A stretch of 64,000 bases of DNA from Trachythela sp. YZ-2020 (GCA_016169945.1 JADLSH010000246.1:19132-83131), one strand, 5' to 3'. Counted from the first letter of the stretch, positions 1 to 10,034 are shown. Notes: generated from the letters alone by a model not told the origin. Numbers and translations: made by a program.

Positions 1-590
1 CGGCGGTCGAGGCGGACATCTGCGGCCACGCGACCTTGGCCAGTGCCTACGTGATCGCCAACCACATCCGACCGGCCGCCGACCGGATCCGTTTCACCTC
101 GCAGAGCGGGCCGCTCGAAGTCAGCCGCTCCGGCGATCTCTACACGCTCGACTTTCCAGCCCAGCCGCCCGAGCCGCTGGCCGACCGGCCGAACGTCGCC
201 GCCGCCCTCGGCGCCGCGCCACAGGACGTCCTGGCGGCCCCCAAACTGCTCGCGGTCTACGGCAGCGAAGCCGAAGTGCGCGCCCTGGCGCCTGATATGG
301 CCAAGGTCGCCGCGATCGAGTACGACGGCGTGATAGCGACAGCGCCAGGGGACAATTGCGATTTCGTGTCACGCTATTTCGCACCGGCCGCGGGCATTCC
401 GGAGGATCCGGTGACCGGATCGGCGCACTGCATCCTGACACCCTATTGGGCCAACCGCCTCGGCCGCAGCAAACTCGAGGCCCGGCAGATCTCGGCCCGC
501 GGCGGCGTGCTGAGTGTCGAGGATCGGGGCGAACGGGTCTCGATAGCCGGCCGTGTCGCCCCCTATCTGGAAGGCCGCATAAGTGTCTGA
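1..590 (+). CDS. PhzF family phenazine-biosynthesis-like isomerase/epimerase (5' end outside window)
   Basis: The frame is open from the first bases of the window, so the true start lies upstream; the TTG at 36 is not a credible start. The translation begins with a C-G-H-A-T motif typical of the first PhzF half, and later shows EDPVTGSAHC, the family signature of the second half. Members have a duplicated diaminopimelate-epimerase-like fold and act as isomerases; only PhzF itself makes phenazines, and most genomic members have unknown substrates. About 195 residues of the usual 260-300 are visible. The stop overlaps the following GNAT gene by 8 bases, suggesting co-translation. Substrate is unknown. 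Confidence 0.85.
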   Translation, partial: AVEADICGHATLASAYVIANHIRPAADRIRFTSQSGPLEVSRSGDLYTLDFPAQPPEPLADRPNVAAALGAAPQDVLAAPKLLAVYGSEAEVRALAPDMAKVAAIEYDGVIATAPGDNCDFVSRYFAPAAGIPEDPVTGSAHCILTPYWANRLGRSKLEARQISARGGVLSVEDRGERVSIAGRVAPYLEGRISV

Positions 591-1071
591 AGCCGGCCCG
601 TTGGTCGAAATCCGGGCCGCACGATTTCCCGACGAGGCGGAAATCGTGCGGAGCCTGTTTCTCGAGTATGCCGGCTGGCTCGAGGTCGATCTCTGTTTCC
701 AGGGCTTTGACGAAGAGCTGGCCGGACTACCCGGCAAGTACCAACCGCCAGGTGGGGGGCTGTGGCTCGCCAAGAGCGCAGGCCAGGTTTCCGGAGTGGT
801 GGCGCTGCGCCCGCTGGAGCTCCCTGGGGTCTCTGAGATGAAGCGGCTGTGGGTGCGCCCGAGCTTTCGCGGCCAAGACCTGGGCCAACGGCTGATCACA
901 ACCGCCATTGCCGGCGCGCGGCAAGCCGGGCACAGCAAGTTGAGGCTCGACACTCTGCCGCAGATGAGTAGCGCCCAAGCGCTCTACCGCAGAATCGGGT
1001 TCCAAGAGATCGCGCCCTACTACGACAATCCGGTTCCAGGCACACGCTATCTCGAGCTCGAGCTGGCCTAG
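583..1071 (+). CDS. GNAT family N-acetyltransferase
   Basis: A 162-residue protein starting at a GTG that overlaps the end of the PhzF-like gene. It has the GNAT layout: an N-terminal helical part, a strand containing VVALRPL, and the acetyl-CoA loop FRGQDLGQRL near residues 91-100 (R/Q-x-x-G-x-G/A type), then the C-terminal ALYRRIGF motif around residue 145, which is the usual motif B. GNATs move the acetyl group from acetyl-CoA to an amine, but the acceptor cannot be read from sequence. The overlap with the PhzF-like gene suggests a two-gene unit. Confidence 0.85.
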   Translation: MSEAGPLVEIRAARFPDEAEIVRSLFLEYAGWLEVDLCFQGFDEELAGLPGKYQPPGGGLWLAKSAGQVSGVVALRPLELPGVSEMKRLWVRPSFRGQDLGQRLITTAIAGARQAGHSKLRLDTLPQMSSAQALYRRIGFQEIAPYYDNPVPGTRYLELELA

Positions 1072-1123
1072 GCACGATCGGCTCCGCATAATCGTACCGA
1101 CCGAATCCAGTTGGAGCGACTCG

Positions 1124-1579
1124 ATGGCCGAGCGCTATTTCGACGACTTCCGCGTTGGTGAGACCTTCGTCAGCAAAGGTGTCACACTGCACGAAGCTCA
1201 GATCCTGGACTTCGCGCTGAAGTACGATCCGCAACCCTTTCACCTGGACACCCAAGCCGCGGCGGACGGGCCGTTCGGGGGCCTGATCGCCAGCGGATTC
1301 CAGACCTGGGCACTCGCATTCCGGATGTTCTACCAGGAAGGCATCATCAACGCCTGTTCCATGGGCTCGCCGGGCTGCGACCAGCTGCGCTGGCTCACGC
1401 CGGTGCGCCCCGGCGATACCCTGCACGTCGAAGCCGAGGTCAAGGAGATGCGCCCGTCGCGCTCGAAACCCGACCGCGGCACGCTCTACATGGCCTACCG
1501 CGTGATCAATCAGACCGGCGAAGCGGTCATGTCCTACACCACCATTCATATCTTGAAGCGGGCCTCCTCGCCGGTCTAG
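1124..1579 (+). CDS. MaoC family (R)-specific enoyl-CoA hydratase-like protein
   Basis: A 151-residue single hot-dog-fold protein. The segment YDPQPFHLD near residues 36-44 carries the Asp-x4-His hydratase dyad of the MaoC/PhaJ family, followed by the family loop [12 protein letters not shown]. These enzymes add water to trans-2-enoyl-CoA thioesters or related substrates in fatty acid or polyhydroxyalkanoate metabolism. Length matches single-domain members. It stands alone 52 bases after the GNAT gene and 64 bases before serC, so its pathway is not shown by context. Confidence 0.85.
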   Translation: MAERYFDDFRVGETFVSKGVTLHEAQILDFALKYDPQPFHLDTQAAADGPFGGLIASGFQTWALAFRMFYQEGIINACSMGSPGCDQLRWLTPVRPGDTLHVEAEVKEMRPSRSKPDRGTLYMAYRVINQTGEAVMSYTTIHILKRASSPV

Positions 1580-1643
1580 CCGGGTCGGTTTGACGCACTG
1601 CAACATGGTGCTAAACTCGCCGCTCAAGCGAGGAGCGCTTTCG

Positions 1644-2834
1644 ATGAACGAACCTCCCACCGGTCAGCCGTCGGCCCGGCCGGCACGCCCCTGGTTTTCC
1701 TCCGGACCCTGTGCCAAGCCGCCCGGCTGGTCGCTGGACCAGCTCGCTTCGGCAGCGCTTGCCCGCTCCCATAGGACGGCGACCGCCAAAGCCAAGCTGC
1801 AAGCCGTGATCGATCGATCGCTGGCTTTGCTGCAAGCCCCGGCGGACTACCGCTTAGCCATTGTCCCAGCATCGGATACCGGCGCTGTTGAGATGGCGTT
1901 GTGGTCCCTGCTGGGCGCCCGCGGGGTCGATGTTCTGGCCTGGGAAAGCTTTGGAAAGACGTGGGCGGACGACCTTTCGAAGGAGCTGAAACTGCCGGAC
2001 CTGCGGGTCCTGGAGGCCGACTACGGCGACCTGCCCGACCTGTCCCAGGTGGACCCGTCACGCGACCTGGTGTTCACCTGGAACGGCACGACCTCGGGGG
2101 TTCGCGTGCCCGGCGGGGACTGGATCAAAGCCGATCGGGAAGGCTTGGTTTTTTGCGATGCAACATCGGCGGTCTTCGCTCTGCCCCTGCCGCTGGAGAA
2201 GCTCGACGTGGTGACCTGGTCGTGGCAGAAGGCGCTGGGCGGCGAAGCGGCGCACGGCATGCTCATGCTCTCGCCACGCGCCGTCGAGCGTCTGGAGAGC
2301 TACCGGCCGCCGTGGCCGTTGCCGAAGATCTTTCGCCTGACCAAGAACGGCAAGCTGATCGAGGGACCGTTCCAGGGTGCAACCATCAATACGCCCTCGA
2401 TGCTGTGCGTGGAGGATGCCTTGGCCGGCCTGCAGTGGGCCGAGGCGCAAGGCGGGCTCGATGCCCTGCAGGCGCGCGCGGCGGCGAACCTGCGCGCGGT
2501 CGAGGCCTGGGTCACGGCCCGCGATTGGATCGACTTTCTGGCCCGCGATCCCGCAACCCGTTCCGCTACCTCGATCTGCCTGAAGCTGGTCGCCCCCTGG
2601 TTCACGGCCCTCGACGCCGGCGCTCAGGCATCGGCGGCAAAGCAGATCGCCGCTTTGGTCGCCGAGGCCGGCGCCGGTTTCGACCTGGGTTCCTACCGGG
2701 ATGCTCCGCCGGGCTTGCGGATTTGGGGCGGGCCGACGGTCGAGGTCAGCGACATCGAGCTGCTTCTGCCTTGGCTCGACTGGGCCTACGATCGAACCAA
2801 GACACAGTCCGCCTCGGCCGCCTCGACTGCTTAG
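1644..2834 (+). CDS. serC: Phosphoserine aminotransferase
   Basis: A 396-residue PLP-dependent class V aminotransferase that converts 3-phosphohydroxypyruvate and glutamate to phosphoserine in serine biosynthesis. The N-terminal [13 protein letters not shown] and the PLP-lysine region [14 protein letters not shown] fit the branch of SerC found in alphaproteobacteria and archaea. A longer reading frame opens at 1590, but the ATG at 1644 is preferred because AGGAG lies 8 bases upstream and the family N-terminus begins there. The gene is followed 19 bases later by serA, the enzyme of the preceding step, so the two form a serine operon. Confidence 0.92.
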   Translation: MNEPPTGQPSARPARPWFSSGPCAKPPGWSLDQLASAALARSHRTATAKAKLQAVIDRSLALLQAPADYRLAIVPASDTGAVEMALWSLLGARGVDVLAWESFGKTWADDLSKELKLPDLRVLEADYGDLPDLSQVDPSRDLVFTWNGTTSGVRVPGGDWIKADREGLVFCDATSAVFALPLPLEKLDVVTWSWQKALGGEAAHGMLMLSPRAVERLESYRPPWPLPKIFRLTKNGKLIEGPFQGATINTPSMLCVEDALAGLQWAEAQGGLDALQARAAANLRAVEAWVTARDWIDFLARDPATRSATSICLKLVAPWFTALDAGAQASAAKQIAALVAEAGAGFDLGSYRDAPPGLRIWGGPTVEVSDIELLLPWLDWAYDRTKTQSASAASTA

Positions 2835-2853
2835 CCTTTCTGAGGAGCATCCA

Positions 2854-4430
2854 ATGCCCAAAGTCCTGATCAGCGACAAGCTGAGCCCGCTGGCCGTGTC
2901 GGTCTTCGAGCAGCGCGGCATCGACGTCGACCTCGGCCCGGCTTGGCGCCGGACGAGCTCGGCGCGATCATCGGCAACTACGACGGCTTGGCGGTGCGCT
3001 CGGCGACCAAGGCCACCGCCGAGCTGATCGCCCAGGCGCCCGGCCTCAAGGTGATCGGCCGGGCCGGGATCGGAACCGACAACATCGACATCGCGGCCGC
3101 GACCCAGCAGGGCATCGTGGTCATGAACACCCCGAGCGGCAACTCGATCACCACCGCCGAGCATGCCATTGCCTTGATGTTCGCTCTGGCCCGCAAAATT
3201 CCCGCAGCCGACCGTTCGACCCGGGCCGGCAAGTGGGAGAAGTCGCGCTTCATGGGCGTCGAGATGACCGGCAAGACCCTCGGTATCGTCGGCTGCGGCA
3301 ACATCGGCGCGATCGTCGCCAACCGGGCCCTGGGTCTACGCCTGCACGTCATCGCCTACGATCCCTATCTCTCTCCGGACCGTGCCGCGGATCTGGGGAT
3401 CGAGAAGGTCGGACTCGAGGGGCTTCTGGCGAAAGCCGATTTCATCACCCTGCACGTGCCCCTGACCGAGCAGACCCGGGATCTGATCGATGCGTCGGCC
3501 TTGGCCAAGACCAAACGCGGGGTCTATCTGATCAACTGCGCACGTGGTGGGCTGGTGGTCGAAGGCGATCTCAAGGATGCCATCGAATCCGGACAGGTTG
3601 CCGGGGCCGCGCTCGACGTCTTCAGCGAGGAGCCGGCGCGGGACAATCCTCTGTTCGGCCTGGAGCAGATGATCGCCACGCCTCACCTCGGCGCCTCGAC
3701 CTCGGAAGCCCAGGAGAAGGTCGCGGTCCAGGTGGCCGAGCAAATGGCCGACTATCTCTTGACCGGCGCGATTTCGAATGCGGTCAACATGCCGTCGCTG
3801 ACCGCAGAGGAAGCGCAGCGGCTCAGCCCCTACATGACCCTCGCCCATCAGCTCGGCAGCTTCGCCGGTCAGCTGACCCGCACCGGGCTCAAGGGGGTCA
3901 CGATCGAGTACGAAGGCCTGGTTGCAGAGCTGAGCTGCCGCCCCCTGACCCAGATCGTGCTGACCGGCCTGCTGGCCCCGATCCTCGACTCGGTCAACAT
4001 GGTCAACGCCCCGGTGATCGCGCGCGAGCGCAACATCGGCGTGACCGAGATCAAGCACGACCAGGACCGCGGCTATCAGACCTTGATCCGAGTCACGGTG
4101 CGCTCCGAGCAACAGAACCGCTCGGTCGCCGGAACCCTGTTCGGCGGCGACAAGCCGCGCCTGGTCGAGATCAAGGGCATCGCCATCGAAGCCGAGCTCG
4201 GCAAGCATATGCTCTACATCACCAACGAGGACAAGCCGGGCCTGATCGGCGCACTGGGCACGATCCTGGGCGATGCCGGAGTCAACATCGCGACCTTCCA
4301 CCTCGGCCGCGCCGAACCCGGCGCGGACGCGCTGGCCTTGATCGAGCTGGACGAAGAGGTCAGCCCCAAGATTCTCGAGCGCTTGCGCCAAATCCCGGCG
4401 GTCAAGCGAGCCACGCCGCTGCGCTTCTAG
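2854..4430 (+). CDS. serA: D-3-phosphoglycerate dehydrogenase, reading frame broken near 2940
   Basis: SerA oxidises 3-phosphoglycerate to 3-phosphohydroxypyruvate, the first step of serine synthesis. The expected N-terminus MPKVLISDKLSPLAV starts at ATG 2854, but from about 2938 homology moves to the next frame (LAPDELGAIIGNYDGLAVRS), which stays open to 4430. One missing base in the G/C run at 2937-2942 explains this, and the joined product would have about 525 residues, normal for the long form. The rest is intact: NAD-binding GIVGCGNIG, catalytic Arg in NCARGG, His in TPHLGAST, the regulatory intervening domain, and a C-terminal ACT domain (ITNEDKPGLIG) expected to sense serine. The deletion may be real or a sequencing error. 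Confidence 0.88.
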
Positions 4431-4454
4431 CCCGGGGAATTGGACCATTGGATT

Positions 4455-5792
4455 TCACTCGCACGATCGGGTGGCCTGAAGCAGACCCCAGCCGTAGGTA
4501 ACATCGCGGCCCCGCGGTCCCAGATCCAGCGCATGCCTCCGCAGCCGGATCTTTAGCTCCGTGAGCGTGAAATCTCGATCGCGCCGGACGGCGGCAGCGA
4601 TCGCGGTAGCAAAAGGTGCTGCGAACGAGGTTCCCGAAACCATGGCCCAACCATCGGGCGCTGGCGCGCGAATGGCGACACCCGGCGCGGCGAAGTCGAT
4701 ATAGTCACCTCGATTTGCATCGCTGTAGATCAAGCGCCTTCGGTCAACGGCGGTGATCGACAAGACATTCGACAGCGCGGCCGGATAGGCTGGCGGCGCT
4801 TTGCGCCCGAAATTGCCGGCGGCCGCCGCTATGACCATGCCGTTGGCCGTGGCCCTGGCAATAGCGGTTACCAAAGCGAGGTTTGGCGGACCGGTCAAAC
4901 TCACGTTGACCACCTTCACACGCTGCTCGGCGAGCCATTCGAGCGCTCGAATGAACGCGACCACGCTCGCGCGCGCCCGGCCTTGCCGATCGACGGTGAA
5001 GATGTTCGCCGCATAGAGCTTGGCGCCCGGCAGCAAGCCGACGTACTCATCTTTGTCGGTTTGTCCGACCATTAGGCCGGCAACAGCGGTGGCATGACCC
5101 GAGGGCGCCAACTCTTGCCGCGGCCCAAGGAAAGAGCGATAGCGAATCTTGGCCGCGCGCAGACCGGGCGCTCCGAGGGCCAACGGCGTATCGATCATAC
5201 CGATGTTCAGGCCCTTGCCGCAGCTCCTGCCATGCTTGGGCCACTGCACCAGCTGCGGGCCATAGACCGCCGCCGCGCTCCATCCCGCCGGACTCAGGCT
5301 ATGATGAAGGTCCGCGATCAGACCGGGTACGACAGAGCGAATTCGTTCGAGGGCAGCGCTTGGTGACTGCAACGGTGGCACACCAAAGCGATCGAGTCGG
5401 AGACCGAGCAGCGGCAGACGGATATCTTGCCGCAGCACCAGCCCCGATGCGGTGACACGGTCAATTTGGGCATTGGTCAACCCGAGGGTCACGATTTCAT
5501 CTGCCGCGAAAACGGGTCCGTTACGAAGATCGGCGGCAACGGCGTGCGCGGTTCCGCGCTCCGCGGACCGGTCCAACCAAGGCAGCGTCCTGGCCCCCGG
5601 AATGGCTCCGGAGACTAGGAACAAAGCCAACAAGCCGAGGGCACCAAGGCTGAGGCCCAAGATTGTTGGTTGCTTCTTATGAATCGAAAATCCTCTACTG
5701 CGGGCATGAACTACAACCAAGACCGACTCCTGTTGTTGCCTCCGATACCCGCTGGTCCCGCAAAGGCCGTGCCAATTCAGATTGAGTCGCAA
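4455..5792 (-). CDS. S8 (subtilisin-like) serine peptidase, membrane-anchored or secreted
   Basis: Up to 445 residues on the minus strand. The catalytic triad is visible in order: Asp in NIGMIDT near residue 200, His in SGHATAVAGL near 234, and Ser in SGTSFAAP near 390, with the oxyanion Asn in AAAGNFG. A hydrophobic segment (LGALGLLALFLVSG) at about residues 48-61 looks like a signal anchor. The exact start is uncertain; several GTG codons at residues 24-28 would give a more normal short N-terminus. There is no obvious prodomain. Substrate unknown. It converges with serA and is not part of that operon. Confidence 0.85.
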   Translation of the reverse strand: MRLNLNWHGLCGTSGYRRQQQESVLVVVHARSRGFSIHKKQPTILGLSLGALGLLALFLVSGAIPGARTLPWLDRSAERGTAHAVAADLRNGPVFAADEIVTLGLTNAQIDRVTASGLVLRQDIRLPLLGLRLDRFGVPPLQSPSAALERIRSVVPGLIADLHHSLSPAGWSAAAVYGPQLVQWPKHGRSCGKGLNIGMIDTPLALGAPGLRAAKIRYRSFLGPRQELAPSGHATAVAGLMVGQTDKDEYVGLLPGAKLYAANIFTVDRQGRARASVVAFIRALEWLAEQRVKVVNVSLTGPPNLALVTAIARATANGMVIAAAAGNFGRKAPPAYPAALSNVLSITAVDRRRLIYSDANRGDYIDFAAPGVAIRAPAPDGWAMVSGTSFAAPFATAIAAAVRRDRDFTLTELKIRLRRHALDLGPRGRDVTYGWGLLQATRSCE

Positions 5793-6006
5793 TATGGAGA
5801 AAGGTCGTCGGGAATCGGGACGGTTCCCCTTTTGTCCCCATGTTCTCTAGCCGGCGCTGAAAATGCCGCTTAGCCCCAGACTCAGAACGGGATCCGCAGA
5901 ATCGCGTTGCAGACGGTTACCTCGAGCCGGTGGGGTTTAAGGAAAGCCCTGAATGCGCTAGGATGCGCCATGCTCTCCTGAAGCAATCCTAGAGGGTGGA
6001 AATGTC

Positions 6007-6498
6007 ATGTTGATCACAATCGACCAAGGGGATTTCAAGCGCCTTTCGCCGGGCGTTCAGAAAGAACTCATCGCGTACTTTAGCGGCGCCTGGCCCGCGC
6101 TGGACCAGGCTCGGCAGGCAACCGCCGGGCTTCGCTGGCGGCAGCCGGTCGAGCTGGAGCCCGATCAGGCGGTTCGCCTCGTGCACGGACTGCCCGACGA
6201 TCACCGCCGGCGGCTCAAGCTCTTTGCCCGCAAGAATGGCCGGGTCCGGGTGAGCGAGATCCTGAAGCTCACGGGTGAGACCGATCTTCGCGCCACTTCG
6301 GATTTCCAGAAAGAGATGACCAGGCGGCTCCGGCGCCTGATCAAGGACCCCGAGCGCAAGGCCCAGTTGATCGCCTGGGATTTCGCGGCGACCAAGTGGG
6401 ATGCCGCGCAGACCACGATCGTCGACGGTGTCTACTACGTCAGCGAAGGGACGGCCGAGACACTCAGAAACCATTTCACGACCTCTGGTTCAGCCTAA
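6007..6498 (+). CDS. Hypothetical protein, 163 aa
   Basis: A well-formed ORF starting at ATG 6007 with a purine-rich GAGGGTGG about 8 bases upstream. The protein is soluble with no signal peptide or membrane segment, is rich in Arg, Lys and acidic residues, and its middle part (residues 68-115) reads as a helical, possibly winged-helix-like region, followed by the repeated basic motif RRLRRLIK. I do not recognise the family. It lies alone between the divergent protease and the convergent SLC13 permease. Confidence 0.6.
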   Translation: MLITIDQGDFKRLSPGVQKELIAYFSGAWPALDQARQATAGLRWRQPVELEPDQAVRLVHGLPDDHRRRLKLFARKNGRVRVSEILKLTGETDLRATSDFQKEMTRRLRRLIKDPERKAQLIAWDFAATKWDAAQTTIVDGVYYVSEGTAETLRNHFTTSGSA

Positions 6499-6524
6499 CC
6501 CGAATTCGCCGGGACGGTGGAGAG

Positions 6525-8300
6525 TCACATCCAGACCCAGAGAATCATCGGCACGCCGATCAGCAGGATCAGCAGGTCGAGCGGCGCGCCCAAACGCGCG
6601 TAGTCCCCGAAGTGATAGCCCCCCGGCCCCATCACCAGGGTGTTGGATTGGTGGCCGATTGGCGTCAGGTAGGGTGAAGCGCTACCGAGCGCGACGGCCA
6701 TGAGCAAGCCGTCAGCCGGCACGCCGAGCTGCGCTGCGAGGCTGACCGATATCGGCGCCATCAGGACCGCGGTCGGCGTGTTGTGAATCAGATCCGACAG
6801 CAGCATGGAGATCACCACAATCGCGCCCAGGACAAAGATCATGGGGACTTCGCCGGCTAGGGACAGGATCAGCCCGGCGATCAAATCCGTGCCGCCGGTC
6901 GCGTGCAAGGCCTCGCCGATCGGGATCAGGCCACCGAGGAGAAAGAGGATCGGCCACTCGATCGCCTCGTAAGCCTCTCTCCCCGAAATCGTCTTGCCGG
7001 CAATCAGGACCACGACGACGGCGGCGAAGGCGATCTGGATCGGTAGCAATCCCAGTGCTGCACAGGCGATCGAAATCGCGAAAGCGACCAGGGGCAGCCA
7101 GGATTGCTTCCGGTTGGGCATCTCCATCCCGCGATCGGCGAGCGGCAAACACCCGAGGCTGGCCAGGACCTGCTGCATGGTCTTTCTCTCGCCCTGCAGG
7201 AGCAGAACGTCCCCGGTCTTGAAGCGGATCGATCCCAGACGGGTCCGGGGCGCCTCCCCTCGGCGCGCGACGGCGAGCAGGTTCACGCCGAAGCGGTCAT
7301 GCATGCGCAGGCCGCGCATGGACTGGCCCTCTACCGGCGAATTGGGCATCAAGACGGCCTCGACCAGCGCGATGTCGGCCGATTTCAGCTCGGAGGCCTG
7401 AAGGTCGTGGCCCCCCATCTCCTGCAGCTTGGTCTCACCGATAACCGGTGCCAGGGCCGAGGGATCCGCCTCCAGAATCAGGATATCCTCGGCCATCAAG
7501 ACCTCTACGCCGGCCGGCGCGAGCAGGCGCCGACGGCCCCGGATGATCGCCATCACCGTGACCTCGTTCTCGCAGAGCTGCTCCAGGCTCCGGACCTGCT
7601 TGCCGACGAACGCGGAGTCCGCCGGTACCTTGACCTCGGTGGCATAGGCTTCGATATGAAACAGATCTTCCGCATCCGAGCTCTCGCCGCGGCGCAGCGG
7701 CAACAGGCGCCAGCCGATCACGCTGATGAACAGGATTCCGACGACGGCAACGGTCAGGCCGACCGGCGCGAAATCGAACATGGCGAAGGGCACGCCGGTA
7801 GTCTGCGCGCGATAGGTCGCGATGACGATGTTCGGCGGCGTGCCGATCAAGGTGACCAGGCCGCCCAGGAGCGAGGCAAAGGCCAGCGGCATGAGGACCA
7901 GCGACGGCGAGCGGCCGGCCTTGTAGGCGTTCCGCATGGTCACCGGAAGCATCAAAGCGAGCGCCCCGACATTGTTCATGAAGGCCGAGAATAGACCGAC
8001 CAAACCGCAGGCCGCCCCGATCTGGAGCGTGGTGTTACGCCGGGTCGGCGCCAGCAAGCGTACCAGGCGATCGACGAGTCCGGAGCGCCGGAAGGCCTCG
8101 CTGATGATCAAGACCGCCGCCACGGTCACCACCGCCGGGTGGCCGAAGCCCGTGAAGGCGTGCTCGGCGTCGATCACACCCAGGACAACCAGACTGAGCA
8201 AGGCCAGCATGGCGATCAGGTCATAACCCCAACGGCCCCAGACGAAGAGCCCCATGGTGACCGCGAGAACCAAAAGAACGAGCGCTTGATCCGATACCAT
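6525..8300 (-). CDS. SLC13 (DASS) family permease with TrkA-C (RCK_C) domains
   Basis: A 591-residue membrane protein with hydrophobic blocks at both ends and a cytoplasmic middle (about residues 205-395) holding two RCK_C-like repeats (for example TEVKVPADSAFVGKQVRS and DIALVEAVLMPNSPVEGQ). This layout is that of the large SLC13/anion-permease proteins; the ends contain the conserved SLC13 segments LIGTPPNIV and NTPTAVLMAP. Relatives carry sulfate, dicarboxylates or other anions with sodium; the substrate cannot be told. The frame can start at GTG 8339, but ATG 8300 directly precedes the first membrane helix and is preferred. Sulfur genes lie 20 kb away, so a sulfate role is only a possibility. 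Confidence 0.85.
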   Translation of the reverse strand: MVSDQALVLLVLAVTMGLFVWGRWGYDLIAMLALLSLVVLGVIDAEHAFTGFGHPAVVTVAAVLIISEAFRRSGLVDRLVRLLAPTRRNTTLQIGAACGLVGLFSAFMNNVGALALMLPVTMRNAYKAGRSPSLVLMPLAFASLLGGLVTLIGTPPNIVIATYRAQTTGVPFAMFDFAPVGLTVAVVGILFISVIGWRLLPLRRGESSDAEDLFHIEAYATEVKVPADSAFVGKQVRSLEQLCENEVTVMAIIRGRRRLLAPAGVEVLMAEDILILEADPSALAPVIGETKLQEMGGHDLQASELKSADIALVEAVLMPNSPVEGQSMRGLRMHDRFGVNLLAVARRGEAPRTRLGSIRFKTGDVLLLQGERKTMQQVLASLGCLPLADRGMEMPNRKQSWLPLVAFAISIACAALGLLPIQIAFAAVVVVLIAGKTISGREAYEAIEWPILFLLGGLIPIGEALHATGGTDLIAGLILSLAGEVPMIFVLGAIVVISMLLSDLIHNTPTAVLMAPISVSLAAQLGVPADGLLMAVALGSASPYLTPIGHQSNTLVMGPGGYHFGDYARLGAPLDLLILLIGVPMILWVWM

Positions 8301-8537
8301 CGAAGGTCCCGTCTGAGTGACGCAAGGCGTCGAGGCCACATCGTGTGCCGCCGCTGCCTGAAATCGGACGTTGCAACACTATAGGCCACCGGGCTGCAGG
8401 GTGTGCTGTTGCAAATTCGCCGTCCCGCCGATCGGCCCGGATGACCTACCACGGTCTTTTCCGGCGTTTCGCGAAACAAGCTGCCTGTTCGACGGCAGCT
8501 GGTCAATAATTCACATTAAATTGCATGGATAATTTAA

Positions 8538-8565
8538 ATTATACACTACGAATTAGTAATATGAA
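8538..8565 (-). promoter_or_regulatory. Candidate sigma-70-type promoter in an AT-rich island
   Basis: On the minus strand a perfect -10 hexamer TATAAT (8538-8543) is preceded by TTCATA (8560-8565) at 16-base spacing. It sits in the AT-rich stretch 8505-8580, which stands out against the GC-rich surroundings, and points at the SLC13 permease gene about 240 bases downstream. The gap 8340-8574 holds no gene. Confidence 0.4.
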
Positions 8566-8574
8566 TCGACTCTC

Positions 8575-9156
8575 TTATCCATTGTCGCGCTCCGAGTCGT
8601 CGGTCTTATCGAACCGCACCGCGGCTTTTGCAAGATAGGTGATTCTCTGGACCGCAAGGATCGACAGGATTACCCCGGCGGTGAAGGCGTAGATACCGCC
8701 ATGAATGACGACATCGTTGATCAGCGAGACCTCGATCGCCACCACTGTCAGGGCGACGACGAAGACATCCAGCATCGACCAGCGACCGAAGACCTCCATG
8801 CGATGCAGCCAGCGCGCCAGCGCCGGGCTGTCGGCCTCCACGCCATACCAGAATGCCAAGGCGCCCAGCAGCTTGACGAGGGGAAACAGGATCGAAAAAA
8901 CCACGATGACGGCGAACAGGAGATAGTTGCCGGCGCCCCAAAGCGTCCAGGCCCCCGCCATGATCGAGATCGGCTCGGACAGGACCAGAAGCCGCCTCAC
9001 GGTCATGATCGGCAGGAGCCAGCCGAACGCCAGCAGCCCGCCGGCCACCAGGATGAGCAGCCCGAGCAGCCGATCGGGCCCGCGCGCGAGGTCGGCCAGA
9101 GTCGGGCCCGGTTGATCGCCTTGGTCTTGGGTCATCTCCGATTCCGAAAGGCCCAT
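8575..9156 (-). CDS. Paraquat-inducible protein A (PqiA)-like membrane protein
   Basis: A 193-residue protein with about four membrane helices. The conserved PqiA core is visible: FSILFPLVKLLGALAFWYG and FGRWSMLDVFVVALTV. It is a single PqiA unit, about half the length of E. coli PqiA, and has no zinc-ribbon cysteines. PqiA-type proteins belong to envelope-maintenance systems (with MCE-domain PqiB), but no MCE gene is nearby. The ATG overlaps the stop of the upstream MscS gene in an ATGA arrangement, so the two are probably co-translated and may act in envelope stress. Confidence 0.85.
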   Translation of the reverse strand: MGLSESEMTQDQGDQPGPTLADLARGPDRLLGLLILVAGGLLAFGWLLPIMTVRRLLVLSEPISIMAGAWTLWGAGNYLLFAVIVVFSILFPLVKLLGALAFWYGVEADSPALARWLHRMEVFGRWSMLDVFVVALTVVAIEVSLINDVVIHGGIYAFTAGVILSILAVQRITYLAKAAVRFDKTDDSERDNG

Positions 9157-10034
9157 CAGGTCTGCTGTAGCTCCTTGGCCGCTTCGCCCTCGGGATCGCC
9201 CGAGCTAACGATGTGCAGATCTCGCTGCGGATAGGGGATCGTGCAACCGACCGCCTCGACGGCCTCCCGGGTGGCCTTGTTCATATCCCACAGGAGTTCC
9301 CAATATACATCGATCGGTGCCCAGAAACGCACATTCAGATTAACTGAGCTATCGGCCAGTTCCTTGACCATGACTTTCGGTTTCGGCTCCTGCAACACAC
9401 GCTCATCGTGACGCACTAGATCCTCCAGCGCGGTCATGGCGGTCGCGGTATCGTCCTCATAGGCGATCGAGACGATGATATCGACTCGCCGGGTCGGCAG
9501 CCGCGAGTAGTTCAGGATCGACCGGCTCCAGATCTGGTTGTTGGGCACCGTACGAAAGACACCGTCGAAGGTGGTCAATTGGGTGGCGAAAATACCGACC
9601 TCCATCACGGTTCCAGCAAGCCCCTCGGCATCGATGTAGTCACCGACCTTGAAAGGCCGGAGAAACAGCAGCATGAAGCCGGCCGCGATGTTGGAAAGCG
9701 TGCCTTGAAGCGCCAATCCGACGCCCAGGCCGATGGTGCCGAGCACCGCGAGAATGCTGGCGGTCTGTACGCCGAACTGGGCGAGCACCGCGACCAGGAC
9801 CAGGATCAGAATCATGTAGCGCGCCAGGTTCGACAGCAGCGCGGCGACCATTCGGTCGAATTCCGGCAACTTGTGCAGGGCCGCCCGCAGGTTGCGCCGA
9901 ACCCAATTGGCGACGAACCAGCCAACCAGAAGCAGAGCGATCGCCGCCACCAGATCGAGACCGTACCTGAGGCCGTCGCGCGCCAAGGTTTCGGCCAATT
10001 GTATCATCTCCGTGTTCAACACCTGCTGTTCCAT
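9156..10034 (-). CDS. MscS family small-conductance mechanosensitive channel
   Basis: 292 residues with three N-terminal membrane helices (about 20-40, 65-85, 90-125) and a cytoplasmic beta domain. The glycine/alanine-rich pore helix GTIGLGVGLALQGTLSNIAAG and the following FKVGDYI are diagnostic of MscS. The channel releases small solutes when membrane tension rises. The start at 10034 is supported by GGGAGGAG a few bases upstream. It overlaps the PqiA-like gene by 3 bases and diverges from hisZ across a 354-base region containing two hairpins. Confidence 0.92.
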   Translation of the reverse strand: MEQQVLNTEMIQLAETLARDGLRYGLDLVAAIALLLVGWFVANWVRRNLRAALHKLPEFDRMVAALLSNLARYMILILVLVAVLAQFGVQTASILAVLGTIGLGVGLALQGTLSNIAAGFMLLFLRPFKVGDYIDAEGLAGTVMEVGIFATQLTTFDGVFRTVPNNQIWSRSILNYSRLPTRRVDIIVSIAYEDDTATAMTALEDLVRHDERVLQEPKPKVMVKELADSSVNLNVRFWAPIDVYWELLWDMNKATREAVEAVGCTIPYPQRDLHIVSSGDPEGEAAKELQQT

